Origin: Polyangiaceae bacterium
GTDB taxonomy: Bacteria > Myxococcota_A > Polyangia > Polyangiales > Polyangiaceae
Assembly: GCA_016715885.1 (NCBI GenBank)
Contig: JADJXL010000025.1
Coordinates: 930,001-994,000 of the forward strand
Reading direction: 5' to 3'
DNA: 64,000 nt
The position numbers were made by a program, and so were the translations under genes. Each line of letters opens with the position of its first letter. Position 1 is the first letter of the stretch. Under the pieces are notes generated by a model. That model saw only the letters and a list, made by a program, of their open reading frames with translations, ran no database searches and was not told the origin of the DNA. This document shows, in pieces, positions 1 to 8,225 of this stretch.

Positions 1-2
1 TG

Positions 3-239
3 GTCGAGCTGGTGGCGCGTCGTTGCAATGCCGAATTCGGGCCCGGTTTTTTCTCGACGGTTACGTTTTGCTTCCGCGGGAATGTTTCATTGAGCTGGTC
101 ACTCACGGAAATGGAAAAAGGCAAACTGCGACGAGCTGCAGAGCGAGCGGTGCAGGCAAAAGCTGGCGAGCTCGAAGCATTTTGGAAAGAGCATGGCGGC
201 GCGGGGTGGGCGGAGGAATCGGAGGCGAAGGTTGCGTGA
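3..239 (+). CDS. 3' end of an unidentified gene (partial)
   Basis: An open frame enters from the left edge and ends at TGA 237-239. Its last 45 residues (from TEMEKGKLRRAAERAV to the end) are Lys/Glu/Ala-rich, look helical, and finish with a charged tail, which is protein-like. The first 30 residues are less convincing. I do not recognise the family. The stop lies about 50 bp before the cupin start on the same strand, so the two may be co-transcribed. It may also be only a chance open frame. Confidence 0.3.
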   Translation, partial: VELVARRCNAEFGPGFFSTVTFCFRGNVSLSWSLTEMEKGKLRRAAERAVQAKAGELEAFWKEHGGAGWAEESEAKVA

Positions 240-289
240 GCGAGCGCGGGTGGATTGACGCCGGCGCGAGAATGGGTCAAGCGTGCGTC

Positions 290-652
290 ATGCCGACCTT
301 CATCGAAAAGCCGACCCGCATCGAAGCAGCGGGAAACAAGCCAAAGATCATCGACGAATACGTGGGGCGCGTCAATTCGCGAACGGAAGACGTGAGCGTT
401 GCGCATATGCGAAGCCCTGGCGGATGGCTCGAACCGGGGCAGCGGCCGGAATTCGACGAATACACGGTCGTGCTTCGCGGAAGGCTACGCGTCGAGCACG
501 AAGGTGGCGCGATCGAAGTCGCCGCAGGTCAAGCGATCATCACGCACGCGGGTGAATGGGTTCGTTATTCGACACCGGACGACGATGGAGCGGAATACAT
601 CGCCGTGTGCCTGCCCGCATTTTCACCGACAACCGTACATCGGGACGTGTGA
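290..652 (+). CDS. Small cupin-domain protein
   Basis: A 120-residue single-domain cupin. The conserved beta-barrel is visible in EYTVVLRGRLRVEHEGGAIEV followed by AAGQAIITHAGEWVRYSTP, the two halves of a cupin with the usual Gly-rich turns. The metal-binding His/Glu set is only partly obvious (E and H near residues 62-66 and 88), so metal binding is unproven. Such proteins resemble EutQ-type or small sugar- or metal-binding cupins, and the exact substrate cannot be called. I chose ATG 290 (MPTFIEKPTRIEAAG) because the fold begins right after it; an in-frame ATG at 272 would add six residues. The gene converges on msrB, with 12 bp between the stop codons. Confidence 0.8.
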   Translation: MPTFIEKPTRIEAAGNKPKIIDEYVGRVNSRTEDVSVAHMRSPGGWLEPGQRPEFDEYTVVLRGRLRVEHEGGAIEVAAGQAIITHAGEWVRYSTPDDDGAEYIAVCLPAFSPTTVHRDV

Positions 653-664
653 GCGGCAAACGGC

Positions 665-1069
665 TCAACCCGACTTTTCGCGGGGAACGAAATCGAGCGA
701 TGCGGAATTGATGCAATAACGCATTCCCGTTGGAGGTGGTCCGTCCGGAAAAACATGTCCGAGATGACCATCGCATTTCGAGCAGCGCACTTCGATTCGA
801 TGCATGAAGTGACTGTTGTCTTCGATTTCTTTTACCGCATCCTTTGATACGGGCGCAAAGTAGCTGGGCCATCCACTGCCCGAATCGAATTTCGTCGATG
901 AATCGAAGAGGACAGCACCACAACATACGCAAACGTAACGTCCATCTGCCTTGTGGTTCCAAAACTTGCCCGTGAAAGCACGCTCGGTGCCGCCACAGCG
1001 GGCGACCTTGTATTGTTCTGGCGAAAGACGCTCGCGGTAGCTGTCGTCGGAGCTAGAGCGGGTGGTCAT
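665..1069 (-). CDS. msrB: Peptide-methionine (R)-S-oxide reductase MsrB
   Basis: A 134-residue protein covering the whole SelR/MsrB domain. It reduces the R epimer of methionine sulfoxide in proteins, using thioredoxin to recycle the enzyme. Two CxxC pairs that bind structural zinc are visible (Cys47/Cys50 in YVCVCCG and Cys96/Cys99 in CSKCDGHLGHVF). The catalytic Cys119 is in MRYCINSASLDF, followed by the typical Asn-Ser. FDSGSGWPSY is the family substrate-binding motif. No signal peptide is seen, so it should be cytoplasmic. It stands alone, divergent from the lipoprotein at 1201 with about 130 bp between the two starts, so the promoters of both lie there. Confidence 0.96.
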   Translation of the reverse strand: MTTRSSSDDSYRERLSPEQYKVARCGGTERAFTGKFWNHKADGRYVCVCCGAVLFDSSTKFDSGSGWPSYFAPVSKDAVKEIEDNSHFMHRIEVRCSKCDGHLGHVFPDGPPPTGMRYCINSASLDFVPREKSG

Positions 1070-1200
1070 GACGTTCCTCCGCGGCGAATGCTAGCGCGTA
1101 ATCGAGCAAAGTTCGAGAAATAGCACAGGCAAATTTTTGCATGCTGCGGTCGAGCTCGGTGCTTGACGGCGAGCGACAACAGCGATAGCGGCACATCGCG

Positions 1201-2703
1201 ATGCTGAAATCACCAAAAAGTCACTGGGGGCTGCTCCTGGCGCCGTTCGTGCTCGGCGCGTGCGGCCTTCTCAAGGTCAACGTCAACGGCAAGGTTCACA
1301 CGCTTGGTGAACCAGACCCCGAAGAGCAAGAAGAACAAAAGCAAGCCAGCTCGAGCTCGTCGGGAAAGAGCTCGTCGAGCGGCAGCTCGAGCAGCGGTTC
1401 GAGCGGTTCGAGCAAGCCCAAGAACCCCGACAAGGCGGCCAAAGAAGAGCATGACAAGTTGCGCAAGGAAACGCGCACGCTGCTCGTCGAAATGGATAAA
1501 ATGCTGCTCGAGGGGCCCGATCCGATCCCCGGAGACAAGATCGGCGCGATGTCGGAAAAGCAATCGGCTTTCGAAGACGCGGGGCTCGAAAACGAAGCGC
1601 GTTATTTGGCCCACGTGCTCACGTATTACAAGCTGGAAAACGCTTGGCGCGCCGATCCGGCGAAGACGGGCGAGACTTTGGCCAAACAATTGAAAGGCGC
1701 CGTCACGACGCAAGGCGAATTGAGTGGCAAAGACAAACCCGTCAGTTTCAAATTTCAAGCGGAAGCTGGCAAGTGCTACACGGTCATGTCGCACATGAAA
1801 ATGGCCGGTGGCGACGACGACGGAGCGAGCGAGTTTTTCCTCGACGGCGGCGCCAAAGGGTCGAAGTTGCAGCGGTTCAACGTTCCAACACGAACCTCGC
1901 GAGGCTCGGGGCTCAGGCGCAGGCTCGCGAAAGCGTACACGTATGGCGCATGCGCGCTCGAATCGACGGAAGTGACGGTATCGCTGAAAATGAAGTATGC
2001 GGGCACCGCCAATGGATTGCGGTACGTCGTGGTGGAACATGCGCGCGACAAATTCCCCAAGTACCTCGCAATCGACCTTCAACCGACGATGAACGATTCG
2101 TGCGACGTCGAGAACTACACGAACATGTGGACGAACCCGTTGCCGGCCGCCGTCGTTTATGGGAAAACGCAGCCATTTCTCACGTACGACGCCGGAACGG
2201 CGGACGAAATGTGGATGACGGCATGGTCGGTTGCGTTTGGCGAGGCACGCCTGAAGCGCGGCGACGTGGTATCGACGCCGCCGAAGCAGTTCAAGTTCGA
2301 CGACAAACCCAGGTTCCGCAAATGCCCGCACGAGATGAAATACGCGCATAGCGCCGAAGGTATCAAGGTGGCGCAATGCTACACGGCGCTGAACAAGCGG
2401 TACGATCCGCTGTTCGATGCCGCCGAACGGGCAAAAGCGACGGCGGGTTCGCTGCTCGGGGAAATCAATGCGCAAAAGCGGCTCGATGCGCTCAACCACC
2501 AATACGACGAAGAAGAAAACCGCACGTGTCGCAAGATCGAGGCGGACGTCAACAAGAAGCTCGAAGAAGCGTACAACAAGATCGTCGACTTCTACATGAC
2601 GAGCCCGCCGAAGCCGAGCTTCGATCGCGCCGGCGAAATGCATCAGCAGCACGAAGGGCTCGCTGAAATCCGGTGCGTCGGGACGCACACTTGTTCGCTG
2701 TAA
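1201..2703 (+). CDS. Lipoprotein of unknown function
   Basis: A 500-residue protein starting with a short signal peptide and a lipobox (LGAC, Cys at about residue 21), so it should be lipid-anchored at the envelope. After residue 40 comes a Ser-rich low-complexity linker (runs of SSSSG), then a Lys/Glu-rich helical region and a compact domain containing several Cys residues (GKCYTVMSHMK, YGACALE, FRKCPHE). I do not recognise the family. Ser-rich linkers after the lipid anchor are common in myxobacterial surface lipoproteins. The gene is followed by a repeat-rich intergenic region and appears to be monocistronic. Confidence 0.8.
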   Translation: MLKSPKSHWGLLLAPFVLGACGLLKVNVNGKVHTLGEPDPEEQEEQKQASSSSSGKSSSSGSSSSGSSGSSKPKNPDKAAKEEHDKLRKETRTLLVEMDKMLLEGPDPIPGDKIGAMSEKQSAFEDAGLENEARYLAHVLTYYKLENAWRADPAKTGETLAKQLKGAVTTQGELSGKDKPVSFKFQAEAGKCYTVMSHMKMAGGDDDGASEFFLDGGAKGSKLQRFNVPTRTSRGSGLRRRLAKAYTYGACALESTEVTVSLKMKYAGTANGLRYVVVEHARDKFPKYLAIDLQPTMNDSCDVENYTNMWTNPLPAAVVYGKTQPFLTYDAGTADEMWMTAWSVAFGEARLKRGDVVSTPPKQFKFDDKPRFRKCPHEMKYAHSAEGIKVAQCYTALNKRYDPLFDAAERAKATAGSLLGEINAQKRLDALNHQYDEEENRTCRKIEADVNKKLEEAYNKIVDFYMTSPPKPSFDRAGEMHQQHEGLAEIRCVGTHTCSL

Positions 2704-2723
2704 ACACGCCGCCCCAGGTTAAA

Positions 2724-2749
2724 GAGGCTGTCGCAGAACTCGGAACGCG
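2724..2749 (+). repeat. Degenerate copy of the MITE left end
   Basis: These 26 bases match the left end of the element at 2782 (GAGGCTGTCTCAAAACTCG plus GAACGCG) with two mismatches. No right end is seen nearby, so this is probably the remnant of an earlier insertion of the same family. Confidence 0.5.
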
Positions 2750-2768
2750 GTTGCAACACCGCACGCCC

Positions 2769-2781
2769 GCGCGGGATTGAA
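2769..2781 (+). repeat. Left half of a palindromic repeat split by the insertion
   Basis: GCGCGGGATTGAA here, joined to the sequence from 3075 onward, recreates the 22-bp palindrome GCGCGGGATT-GA-AATCCCGCGC. It is therefore the interrupted member of the palindrome family also found at 2826, 3005 and 3244. Bases 2778-2781 (TGAA) are duplicated at 3071-3074. Confidence 0.65.
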
Positions 2782-2825
2782 GAGGCTGTCTCAAAACTCG
2801 GAACGCGTATCCTCGCCCCAGCCCC

Positions 2826-2847
2826 GCGCGGGGTTGAAACCCCGCGC
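2826..2847 (+). repeat. 22-bp palindromic repeat unit (copy 2)
   Basis: GCGCGGGGTT-GA-AACCCCGCGC, a perfect inverted repeat with 10-bp arms, followed directly by the 47-bp tail shared with the copy at 3077. Such a stem would be very stable in RNA and could act as a REP-like mRNA end or simply be a repeat. Confidence 0.7.
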
Positions 2848-2894
2848 TACACGACAAGAAGTCCTCGCGCTACCGCGCTCGGACTGACGTCATG
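2841..2894 (+). repeat. 54-bp direct repeat, copy 1
   Basis: The 54 bases from CCCGCGCTACACGAC to GACTGACGTCATG recur exactly at 3077-3130. They are the right arm of the palindromic unit plus its tail. Confidence 0.85.
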
Positions 2895-2967
2895 GCTGCA
2901 TGGCGAGGCCTGCAATCTATGCGAAATCATTGATGATTCTCGATGACGATGCGAAATTCCACAAGGC

Positions 2968-3026
2968 CAGTCCCGAACGGTAGTGAGGGACTTTTGAATG
3001 TGTAGCGCGGGATTTCAATCCCGCGC
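2968..3026 (-). repeat. Palindromic repeat unit in reverse orientation (copy 3)
   Basis: A 59-bp segment beginning CAGTCCCGAACGG and ending in the palindrome GCGCGGGATT-TC-AATCCCGCGC (3005-3026). It matches 3205-3265 with only a few changes. The changes in the two palindrome arms are compensatory (GGGATT/AATCCC versus GGGGTT/AACCCC), so the stem, not just the sequence, is kept. Confidence 0.75.
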
Positions 3027-3076
3027 GGGCGTTCGGTGACACACTACGGCTCGAGTTTTGAGACAGCCTCTGAAAT

Positions 3077-3130
3077 CCCGCGCTACACGACAAGAAGTCC
3101 TCGCGCTACCGCGCTCGGACTGACGTCATG
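3077..3130 (+). repeat. 54-bp direct repeat, copy 2
   Basis: Exact second copy of 2841-2894, lying just outside the right edge of the MITE. It is the right half of the palindromic unit interrupted by the insertion. Confidence 0.85.
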
Positions 3131-3204
3131 CGTTCACGAGAGAAAATGCATTCTGCTGCGGAATCGGAAGCAGATCACGATCATGTAGCGCAAAGGAATG
3201 CGGT

Positions 3205-3265
3205 CAGTCCCCGAACGGCAGTGAGGGGACTTTTGAATGTGTAGCGCGGGGTTTCAACCCCGCGC
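3205..3265 (-). repeat. Palindromic repeat unit in reverse orientation (copy 4)
   Basis: Second copy of the 2968-3026 unit, ending in GCGCGGGGTT-TC-AACCCCGCGC (3244-3265). It lies about 37 bp beyond the stop codon of the flavoprotein gene transcribed toward it, so the hairpin may also end that transcript. Confidence 0.75.
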
Positions 3266-3302
3266 TCGCTTGTGCCCCCCATATCCCCCGAATTTGCCGT
3301 AT

Positions 3303-4298
3303 TCACACAGCGGCTGCGTTTGATTCCTTCGCCAAACTTTCCCCAAAGCGCCGCACGATATCCCCCGCAGACTCCACTTTGTGGATTCCGTCGACGCTTT
3401 TTCCTGCCTGAAAGTATTCCTTGTAGCCGGTACCTCGGAGCGACGAACGTTTCAGCTCCCAAACGCTTTTCAGCGAATACGCCATGCGCATCCAATGTTT
3501 TGCCTTCGGATGACGCAAGAGCGCGCGCGCGATGGGTCCTGCTTTCGTACCCATACGATCGACATACGATGTGCGAATGACACTGACGGGAACCCCGCTG
3601 ATTTTATCGGTGAGCACGATATCGGATTCGTGAGCTCGAACGATGGCTTGCTTGTAATCGTCATGGGCTCGGCATTCGGTCGTGGCAATGAACCGCGTTC
3701 CCATTTGGACGCCGGCATAACCCATGGAAATGGCTTGGACAAACCCTGCTTCATCACCGACGCCGCCGGCACACACGAGCGGCACGCCGAGCAGAGACAA
3801 TTCGTCGAAGAGTTTTTGCGGAGATTGATTTCCCGCGTGTCCGCCCGCGCGATTGTTGACGCAAATGAGACCATCGACGCCTTCGGAAAGCGCTCGCTCA
3901 GCCCATTTTCGTTCGGTGACATCATGGTAGACGGTGCCGCCAACGGCGTGGACTTTTTGCACGACCCACCGCGGATTACCGAGCGCCGTGATGAAAAATC
4001 GAACGCCTTCCTCGAGCGCAATGTCGACCCAGCGTCGCATACGGTCTTCGTACACCTTGGATGACTTTTCGACGATGGCATTGAAGCCAATGGGTTTGTC
4101 GGTGATGGTGCGAATCAATCGCAATCCGTCGCGCAAATCGTGCCCATGCACATAAGACATGGAGATGGGCTGCACGATTCCAATGCCGCCAGCGGCAGAC
4201 ACCGCGGCCACGAGCTCGGGATTCGAGCAGGGATACATGGCGCCGCAAATGAGGGGGATTTCGATGCCGAGTTTGGTCGTGAGGGGCGTAGAGCGCAT
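3303..4298 (-). CDS. Nitronate monooxygenase / enoyl-ACP reductase II-like flavoprotein
   Basis: A 331-residue FMN-dependent TIM-barrel protein of the nitronate monooxygenase (2-nitropropane dioxygenase) family. The N-terminal TPLTTKLGIEIPLICGAMYP and AAVSAAGGIGIVQ are typical FMN-phosphate and active-site segments. VNNRAGGHAGNQ carries the His-Ala-Gly motif of the family, and CAGGVGDEAGFVQAISMGYAGVQMG is the conserved phosphate-binding end. Members oxidise alkyl nitronates or reduce enoyl thioesters, and motifs alone do not separate the two. I chose ATG 4298 (MRSTPLTTKLG), which fits the family N-terminus; an in-frame TTG at 4337 would add 13 residues. No signal peptide is seen, so it is probably cytoplasmic. 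Confidence 0.88.
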   Translation of the reverse strand: MRSTPLTTKLGIEIPLICGAMYPCSNPELVAAVSAAGGIGIVQPISMSYVHGHDLRDGLRLIRTITDKPIGFNAIVEKSSKVYEDRMRRWVDIALEEGVRFFITALGNPRWVVQKVHAVGGTVYHDVTERKWAERALSEGVDGLICVNNRAGGHAGNQSPQKLFDELSLLGVPLVCAGGVGDEAGFVQAISMGYAGVQMGTRFIATTECRAHDDYKQAIVRAHESDIVLTDKISGVPVSVIRTSYVDRMGTKAGPIARALLRHPKAKHWMRMAYSLKSVWELKRSSLRGTGYKEYFQAGKSVDGIHKVESAGDIVRRFGESLAKESNAAAV

Positions 4299-4351
4299 TT
4301 CGAGGAAGGGATACCACGACGCGCGAATCGAAAGCAATCAACTTGATGAGC

Positions 4352-4393
4352 GTGTGCCACGGTGCGCCAATATCGACGCCCACCGTGGCACAC
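4352..4393. terminator. Long hairpin between DUF3160 gene and flavoprotein gene
   Basis: GTGTGCCACGGTG (4352-4364) and its exact complement (4381-4393) form a 13-bp stem around a 16-nt loop. It lies 11 bp past the stop of the DUF3160 gene, as expected for a transcript end, but no T-run follows on the minus strand. It is also about 54 bp upstream of the flavoprotein start, so a role in that gene's leader is possible. Confidence 0.55.
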
Positions 4394-4403
4394 CGATCAT
4401 GCT

Positions 4404-6635
4404 TTACCGCGACACGAGATCGCTCATCCAAGGCACATCCGCCGGCGTTACAGCCTGGATGTCCTTCTGCCACTCCTCGTCCGTCTTGCGCTGGAAATTC
4501 TCCGTGATCGTCTCGAAGTACGACGACGCAACGCCCACGTAAGCCCGCGGAGTTCCACACGGATCCGCCGTCACGACCATCAACCGCGGCAGCCCCGTGC
4601 CCACATGCAGCACGCGTCCCACGAAATTCCCAGCCTCGTCCGTCGGCTGCGTGTGCACGTCCGCAATCGTCGGATCCTCCTGAACACTCTCCCAATTGTC
4701 AAAGAAGAGCTTGGAATACCATCCGGTCGAGCCTTCCGGATCACCACAACCAAGCTGTACGACAACAGCCTGATTGATGAAGTCGAGGTGCGCTTGCGTA
4801 AGCGGGATTCCGTCACGTTCGTTTTGTGCCATTTCGCCGAGGATCTTGGCGACGTCGCGCAACGTCTGGAAATACATCGGCACCTGCGTCGCGAGCCCCG
4901 GATTCTTCGAGAAATCGAGCTCGGCGGCCATCGCTGCCCCATGCTCGGCAAATTCGACGATGCGAGCATAGAATTGCGGATATGGATCGACGTATGCCGT
5001 CGGGAACTGGCACGATGCGCCTCCCGTATACGATTGCTTGGCGTAAAGCAGCGTGTCGTGCCGCAATTCGGCCCACGAAGCGAGCTGTGTATTGAGCAGC
5101 CTGCGTCCCCAAGCCTCGGTTTGTGCAATTTGCGGCAGGCCGGTCGTATCGGCGAGCGTCTTGGTGGGCGACAATTCGCGCAGCGAGACGAGCCAACGAT
5201 TGTACAAATTATCCTGCCAGAATTCAGCGGGATGCGCATCGACGAGGACGCGCATCATGTGAAGGTCGCCCGCATAGTCGTACTGCTGCATTTCGGGCTT
5301 GAGGAGCGTGCCGGCTTGATCGTTGCCGATGGCAGCAAACGCGACATCGAGCGGATTGGGCATCATGCGCTTGACGCTTCCCTGCTTCACGCGGTCGTAG
5401 ACGACGTTCGAGAAAACGTGGGAATCGACGACGTAACGCTGACCGAACAGCGCAAAGCTCGATGAAAGCGGGAGCGTGCCTTGACCGAGGCCGTTGATCA
5501 TGATGTGGCTCGAAATGCGCTGGGCGCCATAACCCTTTTGCGCCATCACGTCGGCGATTTGCGCATCGGAAAGCGCAGCAAGCCCCGATGCATCGGAAAT
5601 CCCGAGGTCTTGCAAGAGCAGACCGAGCTGCGGGAGCGTCATGTAATCGCTCTCCCCGACGAATGCGCGTACGGCGCTATCGATGCGGGTGTGGCGCTTC
5701 AATGCGTCGCCCTGCGCAATCGCTTGAAGCACGTATGCGCCTTCGAGCTGCCTGCGCTGGAATACTTGCGATCCGTCCTCTTGGGTTTCGATGATGCGGA
5801 AATCGACTCGACCAAGCCACATCATCGAACGGAAATATCGCTCGAGCTCGGGGGAATCCGTGTAGTGCCCACGGGGCTCGAATTGCGAGAAGTCCATGAG
5901 GCGATTGCTGCCGAATAGCTTGACTTCGCCCATGCCTTCGTGGGCTTTGGCGCCCGCGACGAGCTGATTGATTTTCGCGGCATCGCCGCCGGCAACGGGT
6001 GCAACCGGTTGATCGGTCAAGAGCGATAGTGCCACGGCAATGAAAAGGTCAGCATCTGCGCGAGCTTGCGGGCCGAGGGCCTTGCCGCCACCTTTGCCGA
6101 GCTCGGCGTGCATTGTCGAGAGCAAGTCTTGCAGGTCGGGCGCAAGAGATGCAAGCTCGACGGCCTTCAGGATGGCATCGTAGGACTTGTGGACGGCGAA
6201 CATGATCGAATCCGCGGAGACGTACAGCGGAAGATCCTGTGCATATACGCTTTGATAGCCGTACACGAAGGTCGGAAAGCGTTTCTTTTCGGAGATGACG
6301 AATCCATTTTGCGCAAGCTTCGCAAGCTCGTCCTGGTCGAGTGCCAATGCGGACGCCTGAATGAGCGGCATACCGTCGGCGGTCGTGGGATCGTAACTGA
6401 GGCCCGAGGCGAATGAGACGGCGTATTTGCCGCTGAAATCAGCGGAGGTCATGCTCGCCGCTGATTGCGCCTCTTTCATGAGCGAATCGAGCTCGGCCTG
6501 TTTATCGGGCGGCAATTGGGCGGGAGGAATGGGCGTGCCTTGATTGTCGGGCGGCGGGTTTTCGACGGAGCTCGAACAGCCGGTGAGAGCAACAACAAGG
6601 AACGGAATGGAGCACAAGGAAAGCAGCGTGCGCAT
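4404..6635 (-). CDS. DUF3160 family lipoprotein
   Basis: A 743-residue protein with a signal peptide and lipobox (VVALTGC, Cys at about residue 20) followed by a short Pro/Asn-rich linker. The rest matches my recollection of DUF3160 proteins, large bacterial surface proteins of unknown function. Conserved-looking segments are FPTFVYGYQSVYAQDLPLYVSADS near residue 130 and QSYTGGASCQFPTAYVDPYPQFY near residue 545, followed by a Trp-Tyr-rich C-terminal part (GSTGWYSKLFFDNWESVQEDPTIADVHTQP). It should be lipid-anchored outside the inner membrane. It is transcribed singly: a repeat-containing gap separates it from the P450 gene upstream, and a hairpin follows it. Confidence 0.85.
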   Translation of the reverse strand: MRTLLSLCSIPFLVVALTGCSSSVENPPPDNQGTPIPPAQLPPDKQAELDSLMKEAQSAASMTSADFSGKYAVSFASGLSYDPTTADGMPLIQASALALDQDELAKLAQNGFVISEKKRFPTFVYGYQSVYAQDLPLYVSADSIMFAVHKSYDAILKAVELASLAPDLQDLLSTMHAELGKGGGKALGPQARADADLFIAVALSLLTDQPVAPVAGGDAAKINQLVAGAKAHEGMGEVKLFGSNRLMDFSQFEPRGHYTDSPELERYFRSMMWLGRVDFRIIETQEDGSQVFQRRQLEGAYVLQAIAQGDALKRHTRIDSAVRAFVGESDYMTLPQLGLLLQDLGISDASGLAALSDAQIADVMAQKGYGAQRISSHIMINGLGQGTLPLSSSFALFGQRYVVDSHVFSNVVYDRVKQGSVKRMMPNPLDVAFAAIGNDQAGTLLKPEMQQYDYAGDLHMMRVLVDAHPAEFWQDNLYNRWLVSLRELSPTKTLADTTGLPQIAQTEAWGRRLLNTQLASWAELRHDTLLYAKQSYTGGASCQFPTAYVDPYPQFYARIVEFAEHGAAMAAELDFSKNPGLATQVPMYFQTLRDVAKILGEMAQNERDGIPLTQAHLDFINQAVVVQLGCGDPEGSTGWYSKLFFDNWESVQEDPTIADVHTQPTDEAGNFVGRVLHVGTGLPRLMVVTADPCGTPRAYVGVASSYFETITENFQRKTDEEWQKDIQAVTPADVPWMSDLVSR

Positions 6636-6733
6636 CGTGGTTTCCCTTTCGTGGGAGGACGCGCGTGGGTAAGCAAATTTGATGCCGCTCTCCTCCTAGA
6701 GCAATAAACTGCTTGAATCCGGGCCAGGTCCGG

Positions 6734-6791
6734 ACGCTCGCTCCGCGCGCGTGGGACGCGCGCTTCGCGAGGCTAGTTTACGATGGGGGGG
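6734..6791. repeat. 58-bp dispersed repeat, copy A
   Basis: Bases from ACGCTCGCTCCGCGCGCG through GCTAGTTTACGATGGGGGGG recur at 55951-56008 with one mismatch, 49 kb away. In both places a G-run, a GC-rich stem and a C-run follow (here up to about 6830), so each copy begins a hairpin. This copy lies between the end of the P450 gene and the start of the DUF3160 gene, where a transcript end is expected. Confidence 0.8.
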
Positions 6792-6849
6792 CCGAGGCTC
6801 GCCTCCCCATACCCCCCGATTTTTACCCCTCATCAATCCGATCGCTGCT

Positions 6850-8211
6850 CTAGCTCAGACCCGCTTGCATAGTATGCAAATCGACCTTCCGCTCGAGCAC
6901 GACAGGCATTCCATCCGACGTCGAAATGGTAATGCTCCGACGAACCTCGCGTACCTTGCCAAACCTTGGCAAACGCAAGACGGTCCGCGCAAGAATGGTC
7001 GCGAGTACCATTTTCATTTCGTACAAGGCAAACGCCATTCCAATGCAGCGCCTTATGCCTCCACCAAAAGGAAGCCATTCGTTCGGACCGAACTTGCGAC
7101 GCAAAAAACGGTCGGGATCGAATCGAGCCGGGTCGGGATACAGATCGGGACGCCGCTGCACGAGATACACCGACGCGATGACGGCCCTGCCAGCTTCGAG
7201 GTCGTACCCTCCAATGCGCATGGGTCGCTGCAGGACCCGGCCCACCATGGGAACGACCGGCTGGAGCCGCAATGTCTCGCGTATCACGGCATCCAGGAGT
7301 GGTGCGCGCGCAATGCGATCGGGCGCGAGGTTTGTCAAGGCACCTTCATTCTCGAGATCGGCAAGCAGGCGACTCGTGAGCATCGGTGAATCGAGGAGCC
7401 AACGCAAAGCCCAAGAGAGCGCGGTTGCAGTCGTTTCATGGCCCGCCACGAGGAGCGTCACGAGCTCGTCGCGCAATTCGACGTCGGGCATCGGACGACC
7501 CTCTTCATCCCGCGCCTCGAGCAAAAGCGACAAGATGTCGTCCCTCTTTTCTTTCGACTCGCGCCGGCGCCGCATGAGGTCGTAAATCAACTCGTCGGCT
7601 TTATCCCGCATACGTACGAATTTGCCCCACGGACTGAACGGGCCGATATCGCGCTGAAATCCGGGGAAAAGCAAAAGCGGATTGGCACCGACGTCGAGCA
7701 GCTCGGATACGTGCGCATGCATTTGCGCCATGTTCTCGCCATCCTCGACGCCAAATATGACGCGCAGAATGATATCGAGCGCAATCCGCTGCAGCTCCGG
7801 GTGAATGGGAAACTTTCCGCCGTCCGGCCACGATTGAATTGCACTCTCGGTCAGGCGCACGATCCGTTCGCCATAAGAAGCCATTCGTTCGCCATGAAGC
7901 GGCGGCAAGAGGAGCTTCCGCTGCCGAATGTGCTCGGCCCCGTCCAAGAGCAGCAGCGAATGCTGCCCGAGAAGAGGGCCGAGAACGGCGTTGATCTTGC
8001 CCGCATGCGCATCGTCCGGCCCGAGCGAAAAGATCTCTTTGATCGCGTCCGGATGGTAAAACACGACCGCATTCTCGAGCCGCGGCAAGTTCCACGTAAA
8101 CGCATCGGGATAATGACGCGCCAAGGCGTCGAGCATTGCAAATGGCCGGTAAAGCCACGGAATGACGGTGACGAGCGGCGGCAAAAACGTCGGGCCAGGA
8201 GGCAATGCCAC
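6850..8211 (-). CDS. Cytochrome P450
   Basis: A 453-residue soluble cytochrome P450 with all core motifs: I-helix AGHETT (256-261) for oxygen activation, K-helix ETLR (312-315), the PERF-like DPARFDPDRF (359-368), and heme-binding FGGGIRRCIG (382-391) with Cys389 as thiolate ligand. The LPPGP near the N-terminus matches the usual Pro-rich hinge, but no membrane anchor is seen, so it should be cytosolic and use external redox partners; no ferredoxin gene lies nearby. The start is GTG, preceded by AAGGAGAG, which overlaps the TAA stop of the WGR gene (TAAAGGAGAG). The two genes are therefore translationally coupled. The substrate cannot be inferred. Confidence 0.95.
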   Translation of the reverse strand: MALPPGPTFLPPLVTVIPWLYRPFAMLDALARHYPDAFTWNLPRLENAVVFYHPDAIKEIFSLGPDDAHAGKINAVLGPLLGQHSLLLLDGAEHIRQRKLLLPPLHGERMASYGERIVRLTESAIQSWPDGGKFPIHPELQRIALDIILRVIFGVEDGENMAQMHAHVSELLDVGANPLLLFPGFQRDIGPFSPWGKFVRMRDKADELIYDLMRRRRESKEKRDDILSLLLEARDEEGRPMPDVELRDELVTLLVAGHETTATALSWALRWLLDSPMLTSRLLADLENEGALTNLAPDRIARAPLLDAVIRETLRLQPVVPMVGRVLQRPMRIGGYDLEAGRAVIASVYLVQRRPDLYPDPARFDPDRFLRRKFGPNEWLPFGGGIRRCIGMAFALYEMKMVLATILARTVLRLPRFGKVREVRRSITISTSDGMPVVLERKVDLHTMQAGLS

Positions 8212-8225
8212 GGAAAAACTCTCCT

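Larger units (their letters stand above)
2782..3070. mobile_element. MITE-like non-coding insertion, 289 bp
   Basis: The element is bounded by perfect 19-bp terminal inverted repeats: GAGGCTGTCTCAAAACTCG at 2782-2800 and its reverse complement at 3052-3070. It is flanked by a 4-bp direct repeat TGAA (2778-2781 and 3071-3074). Removing it restores a palindrome that is intact elsewhere in this region, so both edges and the empty site are well defined. It has no open frame for a transposase and would need one in trans. Its interior carries two further copies of the same palindrome family, so it may have formed by capture of repeats. The ends resemble those of some insertion sequences; the family cannot be named without a search. 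Confidence 0.7.

Noticed and set aside
1210..2688. Long open frame antisense to the lipoprotein at 1201
   Set aside because: Arg-rich translation typical of the opposite strand of GC-rich genes; the plus-strand frame has a signal peptide and lipobox.
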